Both the position numbers and the translations under genes were made by a program. Shown here piece by piece: positions 17,101 to 26,048 of a stretch of 28,947 nucleotides of DNA (within the stretch, counting starts at the first letter, position 1; the number at the start of each line of letters is the position of its first letter). Origin of the DNA: DATNFP01 sp035606335 (GTDB taxonomy: Bacteria; Bacteroidota; Bacteroidia; Chitinophagales; Chitinophagaceae); contig DATNFP010000104.1 in the NCBI GenBank assembly GCA_035606335.1, positions 1 to 28,947 of the forward strand. The letters are read 5' to 3'. Under the pieces are notes generated by a model that saw only the letters and a list, made by a program, of their open reading frames with translations, searched no databases and was not told the DNA's origin.

Positions 17101-18323
17101 TACCGCTAAATGACAAGGTCGATTATACAACCGCAGAAAAAACAAAAAAAGAAATATTTGATACGGCTTATAATGCCTTTATAACAGGCGACTTTATTTC
17201 ATTAAAATATAGCTTTGAAGTTTTTTGTAAGCAGCAGGCTCACTGGCTTAATGACTATGCAGCGTATACTGTTTTAAAAAATAAATTTAATGACATCCCG
17301 TGGTTTCAATGGCCTGAAAAATATAAGAAACATGATGCAGAATTTTTAAAAGAACTTAAAAATACTGAGGCACAATCGATACATAAGATTAAATGGCTTC
17401 AATTTATTGCCGATAAGCAATGGAAAGAACTAAAAGAATATTGTAATAAATCAGGAATAGAAATATTTGGCGATCTGCCATTTTATATCAGTTATGATTC
17501 ATCCGATGTCTGGGCTAATCCTGATATGTTCTGCCTTGATGAGAATGGTAATATGGAAGGTATTGCAGGTGTGCCTCCTGATTATTTTAGTGAAACTGGT
17601 CAGCTGTGGAATATGCCTACCTACAACTGGAATAATCTGAAAGAAAATAATTATGAATGGTGGATGGCAAGACTGAAGAAAAATTTAGAGATGTTCGATA
17701 TAGTACGTATTGATCATTTCCGCGCATTTGATGAATATTGGCAGGTGCCCGCAGGTGAGGAAATTGCCGTACATGGAGAATGGATAAAAGGTCCCGGTAT
17801 TGATTTCTTTAATATAGCAAAGGAGAGGTTTGGCGTATTGCCGATAGTCGCCGAAGACTTAGGAGATAATATGGAAAAGGTATACGAGCTGCGAAATGCT
17901 GTAAATCTACCCGGTATGAAAGTCTTGCAATTTGCCTGGGGAGAAAACATGCCTTACTCCGTAGATATACCACATAATTATTTGGTAAATTGTGTTGCGT
18001 ATACGGGCACGCACGATAACAATACAACAATAGGGTGGTACAAAGAAGAAACAAAAAAAGCTGACCATGAAAGAATGCGGCAATATCTGGATATAGGTGT
18101 AAACAGGAAAAATATAAATGATGTTCTGAATCGTGTGCTATATGCCACCGTAGCAAATATGGTTATCCTGCCCATACAGGATGTTTTAGGGTTAGGTAAA
18201 GAAACCCGCTTTAATACGCCCGGTACAAGTGAGAATAATTGGCTATGGCGGTTCCCTGAAAATTCCCTTCCATCGCGAGTTGAAAAACAATTAAAGTCGT
18301 GGGTAACCATGTATAACAGGTAA
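14172..18323 (+). CDS. treY: TreY-MalQ fusion: malto-oligosyltrehalose synthase / 4-alpha-glucanotransferase
   Basis: A 1383-residue protein in one uninterrupted frame with two complete enzymes. Residues 1 to about 880 are TreY (GH13_26), which converts the reducing-end alpha-1,4 bond of a glucan to the alpha,alpha-1,1 bond of trehalose. Landmarks are the start MFDPGTTYRIQFHKDFTF, D294 (LRIDHIDGL), E322 (TVEKILG), D561 (TSTHDTKRGED) and FTCPGIPDTYQGCDLWDLSM. Residues from about 884 to the end are MalQ (GH77), which transfers glucan chains between maltodextrins. It begins AGILFPVFSIASPYGIGDFG, with D1181 (VRIDHFRAF), E1228 (IVAEDLGD) and D1282 (TGTHDNNTT). All catalytic residues are present in both halves. 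It is last in the operon and ends 9 bp from the oppositely oriented glgB. Confidence 0.95.
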   Translation: MFDPGTTYRIQFHKDFTFQSLEEIIPYLHKLGVSAIYASPIFEAVPGSNHGYDGVNPNRINPEIGTIEQLRQISKKLKNLNINWIQDIVPNHMAFHSHNAWLMDVLEKGEASPFAPYFDIEWRKDGKQERLMCPFLGDILGDVIDKGELTIIYSDGKFAFKYFDSFFPLKYGSYAAIINYGNNEKIKDTLLQLLDKSDTETLQIELKDNHVKTYIDKCLEITNSDKVLLKNIADEQHYRLCHWQETNVQINYRRFFTINGLICLNIQSEDVFSNYHTLIKSLVDENIFQGLRIDHIDGLYNPTQYLFDLRKLTNEDIYITVEKILGIKEETPSYWTVQGTTGYDFLAMVNNVFTNTKNKRKFTTLYKTFANNPNNVHQQFYDKKAYILYAYMNGELDNLYNLFKELDLVEESVLAAIPSDIFKKAIGLFLVYCPVYRYYGDKMPLSTEEKNAIQQIFNEIKEKNETLDAAVSILEKTLLSDKDSNKNDVIRFYQRCMQFTSPLAAKGVEDTLMYTYNLFIAHNDVGDSPELFGISISEFHSMMQDRQRKWPYTMNTTSTHDTKRGEDVRARLNVLSDIADKWEEAVKRWRGYNSEIKKSISLDANDEYFIYQTLIGTYPMQQQLDNDIVPRLQAYMIKAVREAKIHSDWQQPDSNYENDVKTFINALSDTGRPFWNDFKMFHGQMVDQGIINSLSQLLLKFTCPGIPDTYQGCDLWDLSMVDPDNRRPVDYELREQWLNEIKSRKSNTELISELWRERYNGRIKLWLINKLLEQRRDSNSFFVKADYIPLKVEGTYKNNILAFARYYDDDWYIVALPLHMATLQKDNENSINIDWKDTSIVLPEYAPSEWKDLFTTNILSGQNKIRIDDFRNFPFILLKNINVKSNRKAGILFPVFSIASPYGIGDFGPDAKDFVDSLHRSRQKVWQILPLNPTEAKAEHSPYSSTCSMASNPLFISPRLLAEAGLLDRDKLKEYQLPLNDKVDYTTAEKTKKEIFDTAYNAFITGDFISLKYSFEVFCKQQAHWLNDYAAYTVLKNKFNDIPWFQWPEKYKKHDAEFLKELKNTEAQSIHKIKWLQFIADKQWKELKEYCNKSGIEIFGDLPFYISYDSSDVWANPDMFCLDENGNMEGIAGVPPDYFSETGQLWNMPTYNWNNLKENNYEWWMARLKKNLEMFDIVRIDHFRAFDEYWQVPAGEEIAVHGEWIKGPGIDFFNIAKERFGVLPIVAEDLGDNMEKVYELRNAVNLPGMKVLQFAWGENMPYSVDIPHNYLVNCVAYTGTHDNNTTIGWYKEETKKADHERMRQYLDIGVNRKNINDVLNRVLYATVANMVILPIQDVLGLGKETRFNTPGTSENNWLWRFPENSLPSRVEKQLKSWVTMYNR

Positions 18324-18332
18324 ACACTATCG

Positions 18333-20303
18333 TTACATATAGCTGCCGCTTTGTTTTAGTATTATCACTCCTAAGGGGGGTAGTGTAAGTGATAAAGAAT
18401 GTGTTTTACCGTGTCTTGAGATTGGTGCTGTTTGCAAAATATTATCATTATGAACATTGCTACCACCAAACTCGTCACTGTCTGAATTAAATATCTCTTT
18501 ATAATAACCCATATATGGCACACCCATACGATAGTTATATAATACCATCGGAGTAAAATTGCATATAAGCACTAATGAATTACCTTGTTTATCCTTACGC
18601 AACCAACTAATTACACTGTTGTTTGCATCATTAAAATCTATCCATTCAAAACCTTCTGGTGAGAAATTGTTTTCGTGTAGTTCCGGCTCGTTTGTATAAA
18701 GCTCATTTAGTTTTTTCAACAATTTTTGTATCCCCTGATGTTGTGGATTATTATTTTCACTCCAGTCCAGGCTATGGTCGTGTCGCCATTCATGACCCTG
18801 TGCGAATTCCCCACCCATAAAAAGTAATTTTGCTCCTGGATGTCCATACATATAACTATACAGCAATCTAAGGTTAGCGAACTTTTGCCATTCGTCTCCC
18901 GGCATTTTACTTAGCAATGAGTATTTCCCATACACTACTTCGTCGTGAGATAATGGCAAAATAAATTTCTCACTGAAAGTATAATAGATATTAAAAGTGA
19001 GTACATTTTGATGGTAGCTACGGTAGATGGGATCATGAGAGAAATACCGGAGTGTGTCATTCATCCAGCCCATCATCCATTTAAGATCAAACCCAAGGCC
19101 ACCATCTGATGTAGGATGTGTAACCCCAGACCACGCTGATGACTCTTCTGCAATGGTAATAGTATCTGGATAATAGGTATGCATTGCATCGTTAAAATCT
19201 TTTAAGAAAGCAACAGTCTCCAGGTTTTCGCGCCCCCCAAATTCATTGGGTGCCCATTCACCTGGTTTACGGGAATAATCTAAATATAGCATTGATGCTA
19301 CTGCATCCACTCTTAAACCATCTATGTGAAATTTATCTAGCCAGTACAAGGCGTTACTTATTAGAAAAGCTCGTACCTCATTCCTGCTATAATTAAAAAT
19401 ATAGCTCTTCCAGTCCGGATGGAAACCCTTGTTTAAATCGGCATGTTCATATAAATGTGTTCCATCAAAGTAAACAAGCCCGTGCTCGTCACCGGGAAAA
19501 TGAGAGGGTACCCAATCTAAGATCGCACTTATGCCGAAATTATGAAGCTGGTCTATCAAATACATAAAATCCTGCGGTGTTCCGTATCTGCTACTTGGTG
19601 CAAAGTATCCCGTTATCTGGTATCCCCACGAACCATAAAACGGATGCTCCATTATCGGCATAAATTCCACATGAGTAAAGCCCATGTACTTACAATATTC
19701 AGGTAATGTGTCAGCCATTTCTCTGTAAGTCATAAAACGACCATTATCCTCCACAATTCTCCTCCATGATCCTATATGCACTTCATAGATGGACATTGCT
19801 TTTTCCTGCCATTTTACTTTTGGCCTTTCTTTCATCCATTTTTTATCATTCCATTTGTAGTTGTCTTCCCATACTATTGAGGCCGTTGCCGGTGATGTTT
19901 CCCAATGTATCGCGTAAGGATCTCCCTTTTCAACCCTAAAACCATTATGTGATTCTATATAGTATTTATAATACTCACCCTGACCTATGTCCGGAATGAA
20001 GAGCTCCCATATTCCGGAGCCATCCCATCTTATATTCATAATGTGAGAATGCCTATTCCAGTAATTGAAATTTCCTATTACAGAAACAAATGAAGCATTA
20101 GGTGCCCACACAGCAAAATAAGTCCCCGCCGCTCCATTTATGATAACTATATGAGAGCCTAATTTATCATAGAGCCTATAATGCTTCCCTGCCTTAAATA
20201 GATCAATATCATAATCAGTAAGCAATGAAAAATATGGTGATGCATCAGTTGTTATAACCACATCACTTTTTGTTGAAGTATTTTTTTTCGCCTTAGCTGC
20301 CAT
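18333..20303 (-). CDS. glgB: 1,4-alpha-glucan branching enzyme GlgB
   Basis: A 656-residue GH13_9 enzyme that cuts alpha-1,4 chains and reattaches them as alpha-1,6 branches. After a low-complexity basic start (MAAKAKKNTSTKSD) comes a CBM48 domain (about 45-140) and then the barrel. Catalytic residues: D333 (GLRVDAVAS), E386 (TIAEESSAW) and D454 (LSHDEVVYGK). The GlgB-specific GGEFAQGHEWRHDHSLDW is present. It has one CBM48, so it is the shorter GlgB type. It is the last gene of the minus-strand operon, 1 bp after treS::mak, and turns the linear glucan made by GlgE into a branched polymer. Confidence 0.96.
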   Translation of the reverse strand: MAAKAKKNTSTKSDVVITTDASPYFSLLTDYDIDLFKAGKHYRLYDKLGSHIVIINGAAGTYFAVWAPNASFVSVIGNFNYWNRHSHIMNIRWDGSGIWELFIPDIGQGEYYKYYIESHNGFRVEKGDPYAIHWETSPATASIVWEDNYKWNDKKWMKERPKVKWQEKAMSIYEVHIGSWRRIVEDNGRFMTYREMADTLPEYCKYMGFTHVEFMPIMEHPFYGSWGYQITGYFAPSSRYGTPQDFMYLIDQLHNFGISAILDWVPSHFPGDEHGLVYFDGTHLYEHADLNKGFHPDWKSYIFNYSRNEVRAFLISNALYWLDKFHIDGLRVDAVASMLYLDYSRKPGEWAPNEFGGRENLETVAFLKDFNDAMHTYYPDTITIAEESSAWSGVTHPTSDGGLGFDLKWMMGWMNDTLRYFSHDPIYRSYHQNVLTFNIYYTFSEKFILPLSHDEVVYGKYSLLSKMPGDEWQKFANLRLLYSYMYGHPGAKLLFMGGEFAQGHEWRHDHSLDWSENNNPQHQGIQKLLKKLNELYTNEPELHENNFSPEGFEWIDFNDANNSVISWLRKDKQGNSLVLICNFTPMVLYNYRMGVPYMGYYKEIFNSDSDEFGGSNVHNDNILQTAPISRHGKTHSLSLTLPPLGVIILKQSGSYM

Positions 20304-20304
20304 A

Positions 20305-23300
20305 TTATTGTTCTTTACTCATGATTGCTTTTATACCCCTTAGTGGAATAATAACCCATTCAGGGCGATTGTTTAGTTCATAATTAAGCTCATAAATAGC
20401 TTTCTCAAGTATATATGTTTTCAATAATACATTCAGGTCGTCTCTATCTTCAGGCACCAGCATACTTTTTTTAATTGTATTCAGATACGAGTGCAGGTAA
20501 AATGCGCTCATGTAGTGTTGCCATTGTTCTACATAAGGAATAAGTGTTTCTCTGTCTTCATTTCTGATGCTGTTGTTTAGAAAAAGACTTCCATAAGCTG
20601 CATAATGAAACGATCTCATCATGCCTGCAACATCACGCAATGGGGAGCGTTTTAATCGTCGCTCACTATAGCTTTTCAGGGGCTCGCCTTCAAAGTCAAT
20701 TATCAGAATATCCTTACCTGTAAACAATGTTTGCCCTAAATGATAATCCCCATGAATGCGAATTTTTAAGGCGTCAAGTTTTTTACTATATATATTACGA
20801 AATTTATCAAGAATATCATCTCTCAATTCTAACACTTCTTCTGCTTCAGGTACTATATGCTCAGGAAGAGTTTTCAGCGTTTTGTATAAAGTTTGAAAAG
20901 CTCTACGCACAAGTGATTGAAAAGATGAAAATAATGAGCGTTGATAATGTAAAGAAAACTCTTCTGGTTTAAAATCTTTCTTATCCGTTGCCGTAGCAAA
21001 CGCCAGGTGCATTTCTCCCGTCCTTATCCCTAATAGTTGTACACGTTCGGTAACTGGTGCTTCCAGCAATTCTTTTAGGTTGGCCGGAAGGTTATCATAT
21101 GCCACTATGGATTCATCTATTCCAGAAGGTACACTCGGGTTTTGTGCCGTTGTATTGATTTTAATATTCGAAAGTATTTTTTCATTATATGAATTCAACC
21201 TGTCCAGCATATAATTCCAGCCATCCGTATTGTTGCCTATCAGTTCCTGCATCATTCCAAGCGCCATAGAATCTCTGCTCGATTTCCATTCTATAGAGCC
21301 TATATAGGCAGGCGTACGTTTAAATTTGGCGACTTGGGTTAAATAGCGCGTTAGCTCCAGATCCGGATTCGTAACACGATCTACCTTTCTGTATATTTTT
21401 AGAAAGAATGCATTATCATAGACAATAGAGGAGTTACTTTGTTCTGCGGATAATATTTTGGTTTTTATATTACTGTTTTCTTTTATGTAGTTCTTCAATA
21501 GTTTATTGCTTGAAAAATGTATGTCTTCATCATCGCTCACTTCAATATGGTGATTAGCTCCCATTAGTTTGATCATTGTTGATCTGAATGAGTCGCTATA
21601 CAAAGCATCATAAAGAATACCAGTTTCATTTTTCTTTTTTATATTACTTATAACTGCCTGCGGATGATTTTCCTTTATTATAGTTGCATTTTTTTCATTT
21701 GCAAAGCTTACAGGCAACTGATAAATTTCTGGCAAACCACTTTTATATGTAATTTCTACAAGCAGTATAACTGTTTCGTTTTCTTCTATTGGGATTAGTG
21801 CATGGTCAATTATCCTTATACTATGTATAGTACGTGCTTTGCCACCAAACCATCTCATCTTCATCAGGTAGTCAGGTAGTATCACATTAGTAAAATCTTC
21901 AGAAGCTTCTTCAGCGATATCTTTCAGATTGTCTACTTCCAATGTGTACAGTTTGTGATCATGATTAATAGCATGACCTGTTTTTTTTAATAAAAACCAT
22001 TGGCATTCATATGAAGACAATGTTATTAAGTACGGGGTATTTGCTTTTATTACTGGAAAAGCATTGTTACTGAATACCTCTATCGGTTGATATCCCTTAT
22101 ATTCAGACATGTCAAGTTCTGCCGGCAACGAATAGCGGGAAAGATTGACAACAACTAACATTATTTCATCCTCATAAGTTCGTGTAAAAGCAAGCACTTT
22201 AGGATTTTCTATATTGACAAATTTCATTTTTCCCCTGCTGAAGGCTTTATATTTCTTTCTGGTGCTGATAAGCCTTTTCATCGACCATAACAGTGAAGAT
22301 GTATTGCGGTTTTCTATTTCCACATTCACGGACTCATAATGGTACAAAGGATCTAATATAGCAGGCAGGTATAGACGTTGAGGATTAGCTTCAGAAAATC
22401 CCGCATTTCTGTCTACTGACCATTGCATAGGAGTTCTTACGCCATCACGATCGCCTAAGTAAAAGTTATCACCCATTCCTATTTCATCACCATAATATAT
22501 TACCGGTGTTCCTGGTAAAGAAAATAACAGGTAGTTCAACAACTCTATTTTGCGACGGTTATTTTCCATTAAAGGCGCAAGGCGATGTCTGATCCCAAGA
22601 TTTATACGTGCTTTCGGATCTTTTACATATACCTTATACATGTAGTCTCGTTCCTCGTCAGTAACCATTTCTAATGTTAGCTCATCATGGTTGCGCAAGA
22701 ATATTGCCCATTGGCAAATATCAGGTATATCAGGCGTCTGGTCGAATATATCTATAATAGGGTAGCGATCTTCCATCTGCAGCGCCATAAACATACGCGG
22801 CATTACAGGGAAGTGATAATTCATTTGACACTCATCACCATCACCGAAATAATGTACGGCATCTTCAGGCCACATATTTGCTTCCGCTAGCAACAAGGTT
22901 CCGGGATAATATGTATCTACGTGTTTGCGAAGGCTTTTTAAAAAAGCATGCGTTTCAGATAGGTTTTCACAGTTTGTTCCTTCTCTCTCAAATAAATATG
23001 GTACAGCATCTAATCTAAACCCATCTACACCAAGACTACACCAGTAATCAATGATTTTAAAGATTTCTGCCTGTACATTTTTATTGTCATAATTCAGATC
23101 AGGCTGATGATGAAAGAACCGGTGCCAGTAATATTGCTGTGCTACGGTATCCCATGTCCAGTTAGAAGATTCAAAATCCTGGAAAATAATTCGTGCATCT
23201 TTATATTTTTTTGGATCATCTGTCCATACATAATAGTCTCTCTCGTTAGAACCTTTAGGTGCTTTTCGTGCTCTTTGAAACCAGGGATGCTGATCAGAAG

Positions 23301-23634
23301 TATGGTTGATTACTAACTCCGTGATTACTTTTAGGTTTCGTTTATGTGCTTCTTTTAAGAATTTTTTAAACTGCTTTATATTTCCATATGCAGGGTTAAT
23401 GCTATAATAATCTGCAATATCATATCCGTCATCTTTTAGCGGAGAAGGGTAAAATGGTAACAGCCAGATAGCGGTTATACCTAGATTCTGCAGATAATCT
23501 AATTTTCCCAATAGACCTTCAAAGTCACCAATACCGTCACAATTGCCATCTCTGAACGCCTTAATGTGCAACTCATAGATTATTATGTCTTTGTACCAGT
23601 GTAGATTGTCATTTATGGAAATATTGTCTTTCAT
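20305..23634 (-). CDS. treS: TreS-maltokinase fusion: trehalose synthase / maltokinase
   Basis: A 1109-residue two-enzyme protein. Residues 1 to about 550 are trehalose synthase (GH13_16), which interconverts trehalose and maltose. Landmarks are FRDGNCDGIGDFEGLLGKLD, D209 (GFRLDAVPYL), E251 (LLAEANMWP), D317 (LRNHDEL) and the TPMQWS motif. Residues from about 580 to 1109 are maltokinase (Mak/Pep2), which makes maltose-1-phosphate from maltose and ATP. Landmarks are MRWFGGKART, the catalytic-loop HGDYHLGQ (D963) and the metal-binding IIDFEGEP (D980). This fusion is known in many bacteria that use the GlgE pathway. It lies 14 bp after glgE and 1 bp before glgB, so product passes directly to neighbours in the operon. 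Confidence 0.96.
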   Translation of the reverse strand: MKDNISINDNLHWYKDIIIYELHIKAFRDGNCDGIGDFEGLLGKLDYLQNLGITAIWLLPFYPSPLKDDGYDIADYYSINPAYGNIKQFKKFLKEAHKRNLKVITELVINHTSDQHPWFQRARKAPKGSNERDYYVWTDDPKKYKDARIIFQDFESSNWTWDTVAQQYYWHRFFHHQPDLNYDNKNVQAEIFKIIDYWCSLGVDGFRLDAVPYLFEREGTNCENLSETHAFLKSLRKHVDTYYPGTLLLAEANMWPEDAVHYFGDGDECQMNYHFPVMPRMFMALQMEDRYPIIDIFDQTPDIPDICQWAIFLRNHDELTLEMVTDEERDYMYKVYVKDPKARINLGIRHRLAPLMENNRRKIELLNYLLFSLPGTPVIYYGDEIGMGDNFYLGDRDGVRTPMQWSVDRNAGFSEANPQRLYLPAILDPLYHYESVNVEIENRNTSSLLWSMKRLISTRKKYKAFSRGKMKFVNIENPKVLAFTRTYEDEIMLVVVNLSRYSLPAELDMSEYKGYQPIEVFSNNAFPVIKANTPYLITLSSYECQWFLLKKTGHAINHDHKLYTLEVDNLKDIAEEASEDFTNVILPDYLMKMRWFGGKARTIHSIRIIDHALIPIEENETVILLVEITYKSGLPEIYQLPVSFANEKNATIIKENHPQAVISNIKKKNETGILYDALYSDSFRSTMIKLMGANHHIEVSDDEDIHFSSNKLLKNYIKENSNIKTKILSAEQSNSSIVYDNAFFLKIYRKVDRVTNPDLELTRYLTQVAKFKRTPAYIGSIEWKSSRDSMALGMMQELIGNNTDGWNYMLDRLNSYNEKILSNIKINTTAQNPSVPSGIDESIVAYDNLPANLKELLEAPVTERVQLLGIRTGEMHLAFATATDKKDFKPEEFSLHYQRSLFSSFQSLVRRAFQTLYKTLKTLPEHIVPEAEEVLELRDDILDKFRNIYSKKLDALKIRIHGDYHLGQTLFTGKDILIIDFEGEPLKSYSERRLKRSPLRDVAGMMRSFHYAAYGSLFLNNSIRNEDRETLIPYVEQWQHYMSAFYLHSYLNTIKKSMLVPEDRDDLNVLLKTYILEKAIYELNYELNNRPEWVIIPLRGIKAIMSKEQ

Positions 23635-23648
23635 CGTGGGGGTAATAA

Positions 23649-25598
23649 TTATTTAATTACTTTAAAAACGTGCCCGGGGATATCGTATGGATTAAGCCGC
23701 ACATAATTCCATTCTGCATACCATATATATTTATCTCCGCTTAGTAAATCGTGCACAGTATAAGTATCGCCTTGCTCTATATTCATAACTTTTAATGGGA
23801 GCTTTACATTGGCACTCTGGACATTATGTGGATCAAGGTTAATGGCTACGATTATTATATTACTGCGACTATCATCATATTTCACATAGCATATAATATT
23901 GTCATTGTTCGTTTCGGCAAACTCTATGTTCCATGTTGTCTGCAAGGCTGCATTCTCATGTCTTATCTTATTAATGCGAAGAATGATCTCTCTGATTTTA
24001 GTATAGCCTGTCCAGTCCCAGCGTTTTATCTCATACTTTTCATTGTGTATATATTCTTCCTTGCCTGCCATAGGCTCATTAATTCCCAATTCATAAACTG
24101 GTCCATAAAGACCGTAATTTGAGGATAAAGTAGCGGCGAGCAAAAGCCTTATAACGTGAGCATTTTCACCACCAACGACCAATTCTGGGGCAAGTATATC
24201 AGGGGTGTTTGGCCAAAAGTTAGGGCGGAAATAATACCTTCGTTCAGTTTTGGTCAGCTCGTTTATATACTCTATTAGCTCCCATTTAGCATTGCGCCAG
24301 GTGAAATAAGTGTACGATTGTGTGAAACCTATCTTGGCCAATCTCTCCATTATCCTTGGCCGGGTAAATGCTTCAGCAAGAAAAATTACTTCCGGATATT
24401 GTTGTTTTATTTCCGGTATCATCCATTCCCAAAACGAAAAGGCTTTTGTGTGTGGATTATCTACCCTGAATATCGTCACACCTTTTTCTATCCAAAACTT
24501 GATTATGTTTTTCAACTCTTCCCATAATCCCATCCAATCCCTGCTTTCAAAATCAAAAGGGATAATGTCCTCATATTTCTTAGGTGGATTTTCCGCAAAT
24601 TGTACGGTTCCATCGGCACGCCATTTAAACCATGCGGGATGCTCCTTTACATAAGGATGGTCCGGCGAGCATTGAAATGCAATATCCATTGCTATTTCAA
24701 TGTCATGCTTTTTAGATTCATTAACCAGGCTTTTAAAGTCTTTTAGTTGCCCAAGCTCGGAGTGTATCGCTTTATGCCCTCCCTTTTTATTTCCAATAGC
24801 CCAGGGTGACCCCGGATCATCTTTTAATGCTGTTAGCGAATTGTTTTTCCCTTTACGGTGAGTAAACCCTATTGGATGTATAGGAGGCAAATACAAAATG
24901 TCAAACCCCCATTTAGCAATAAGGGGTAGTAATTTTTTTACATCATTAAAAGTGCCATGCTTCCCAGATTCTGAGCCCGCAGATCTGGGAAACAACTCAT
25001 ACCAGGTACTAAACTCTGCTTTCTTTCTGTCTATGATTATTTCAAAAGTTTCCGAAGTGGTTATCCTGTCTTTATCTATGTATTTGCGTAATATTTCGCC
25101 GATCATTTTATCCTTTACTAATTCTATTCCGCTTGCGTTATCGGCCACATAGCCAAGCTCATCAGCCCATTTGGAAAGGATCTCTTTATTCTTCCCTTTA
25201 GCTTTTGCTATCGCTCCATCAGCTATCTGTATTCCCGCTTTAAGGTCTGTAACAATGTCTTGTTGGGCATTATATTTCTTTAGCACACTTTCCCGCCATG
25301 TAGTATAATGATCTATCCACCCGGATATATTAAATTGATACACACCTATTTTGTCGGGAACAAAAGGAACTTCCCACCTGTCGTTTGTAGTGAACTCTAA
25401 CTCTAGTTCTTTCCAGTTTTTATCAGAACTGCATTTTATTAATATAAAAGCTGCGAGCTTATCATGACCATCAGTAAAAACATCTGCTGAGATAATAACC
25501 GAAGTATTTATTATTGCTTTTGCCGGGAATTGCCCGCATTCTACAGTAGGCATAACATTACCTATAATAACCCTTTTTCGTCCGGCGATGTCTGTCAT
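23649..25598 (-). CDS. glgE: GlgE, maltose-1-phosphate maltosyltransferase
   Basis: A 649-residue GH13_3 enzyme that extends alpha-1,4-glucan with maltosyl units from maltose-1-phosphate, releasing phosphate. The N-terminal beta domain carries GRKRVIIGNVMPTVECGQFP. A helical insert follows (about 130-190), then the catalytic barrel with ILYLPPIHPIG, HRKGKNN and GSPWAIG. Catalytic residues: nucleophile D380 (FRVDNPHTK), acid/base E409 (FLAEAFTRP) and D467 (FWPNTPDIL). Their spacing matches characterised GlgE. It is the first gene of the minus-strand operon glgE-treS::mak-glgB, preceded by 450 bp of AT-rich intergenic DNA where its promoter must lie. Confidence 0.97.
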   Translation of the reverse strand: MTDIAGRKRVIIGNVMPTVECGQFPAKAIINTSVIISADVFTDGHDKLAAFILIKCSSDKNWKELELEFTTNDRWEVPFVPDKIGVYQFNISGWIDHYTTWRESVLKKYNAQQDIVTDLKAGIQIADGAIAKAKGKNKEILSKWADELGYVADNASGIELVKDKMIGEILRKYIDKDRITTSETFEIIIDRKKAEFSTWYELFPRSAGSESGKHGTFNDVKKLLPLIAKWGFDILYLPPIHPIGFTHRKGKNNSLTALKDDPGSPWAIGNKKGGHKAIHSELGQLKDFKSLVNESKKHDIEIAMDIAFQCSPDHPYVKEHPAWFKWRADGTVQFAENPPKKYEDIIPFDFESRDWMGLWEELKNIIKFWIEKGVTIFRVDNPHTKAFSFWEWMIPEIKQQYPEVIFLAEAFTRPRIMERLAKIGFTQSYTYFTWRNAKWELIEYINELTKTERRYYFRPNFWPNTPDILAPELVVGGENAHVIRLLLAATLSSNYGLYGPVYELGINEPMAGKEEYIHNEKYEIKRWDWTGYTKIREIILRINKIRHENAALQTTWNIEFAETNNDNIICYVKYDDSRSNIIIVAINLDPHNVQSANVKLPLKVMNIEQGDTYTVHDLLSGDKYIWYAEWNYVRLNPYDIPGHVFKVIK

Positions 25599-26048
25599 TG
25601 CGAAAATCTGTAATTAAGTGAGTACCAGTTGCTGGCGCAGTACACTATATATAAATTTCATACCAGCTATAACTTTTACATTTAGTAAGCCGTATTATGA
25701 GTTTTGTAAGCAATTGTTTTATTTCCTTTATTTCTTTTTGAGATTCACTGTTGTACTTATTTTATTTCAAGATCAACAACCTTTTGGAATGTAATTGCTA
25801 TTTTAGTTAAGAACTTTATTAATCTGAATTAACTCTCGAAATTTTGGCTTTTTTTAATTAAGCTTATTTATAGCTTATCGCCACTTTAATATCACTCATC
25901 AGGAAAAAATGCCTATGTAGATGGGTGTCTATAAAAGGTCAGTCGATGGTAATAGGAAAATAATTAAGTCCAAAGAATAGGCGGACCATAGCCTGTTTTA
26001 TACAACTGCTGTCCTACTATTTAGATGGAGAAGTTTATGAATGATAAA
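25599..26048. other. Intergenic region with the glgE-operon promoter
   Basis: About 450 bp of AT-rich DNA without a supportable gene. It lies directly upstream of the glgE ATG (minus strand) and after the stop of the small minus-strand gene at 26049. It must carry the glgE-treS::mak-glgB promoter, but I saw no exact Bacteroidota promoter pair. Two copies of AGCTTAT about 10 bp apart (25859-25880) are the only local repeat noticed. Confidence 0.5.

Noticed and set aside
25599..26048. Possible hidden gene or non-coding RNA before glgE
   Set aside because: No open frame of useful length, no convincing hairpin series and no recognised riboswitch core were seen; it is best treated as promoter DNA.
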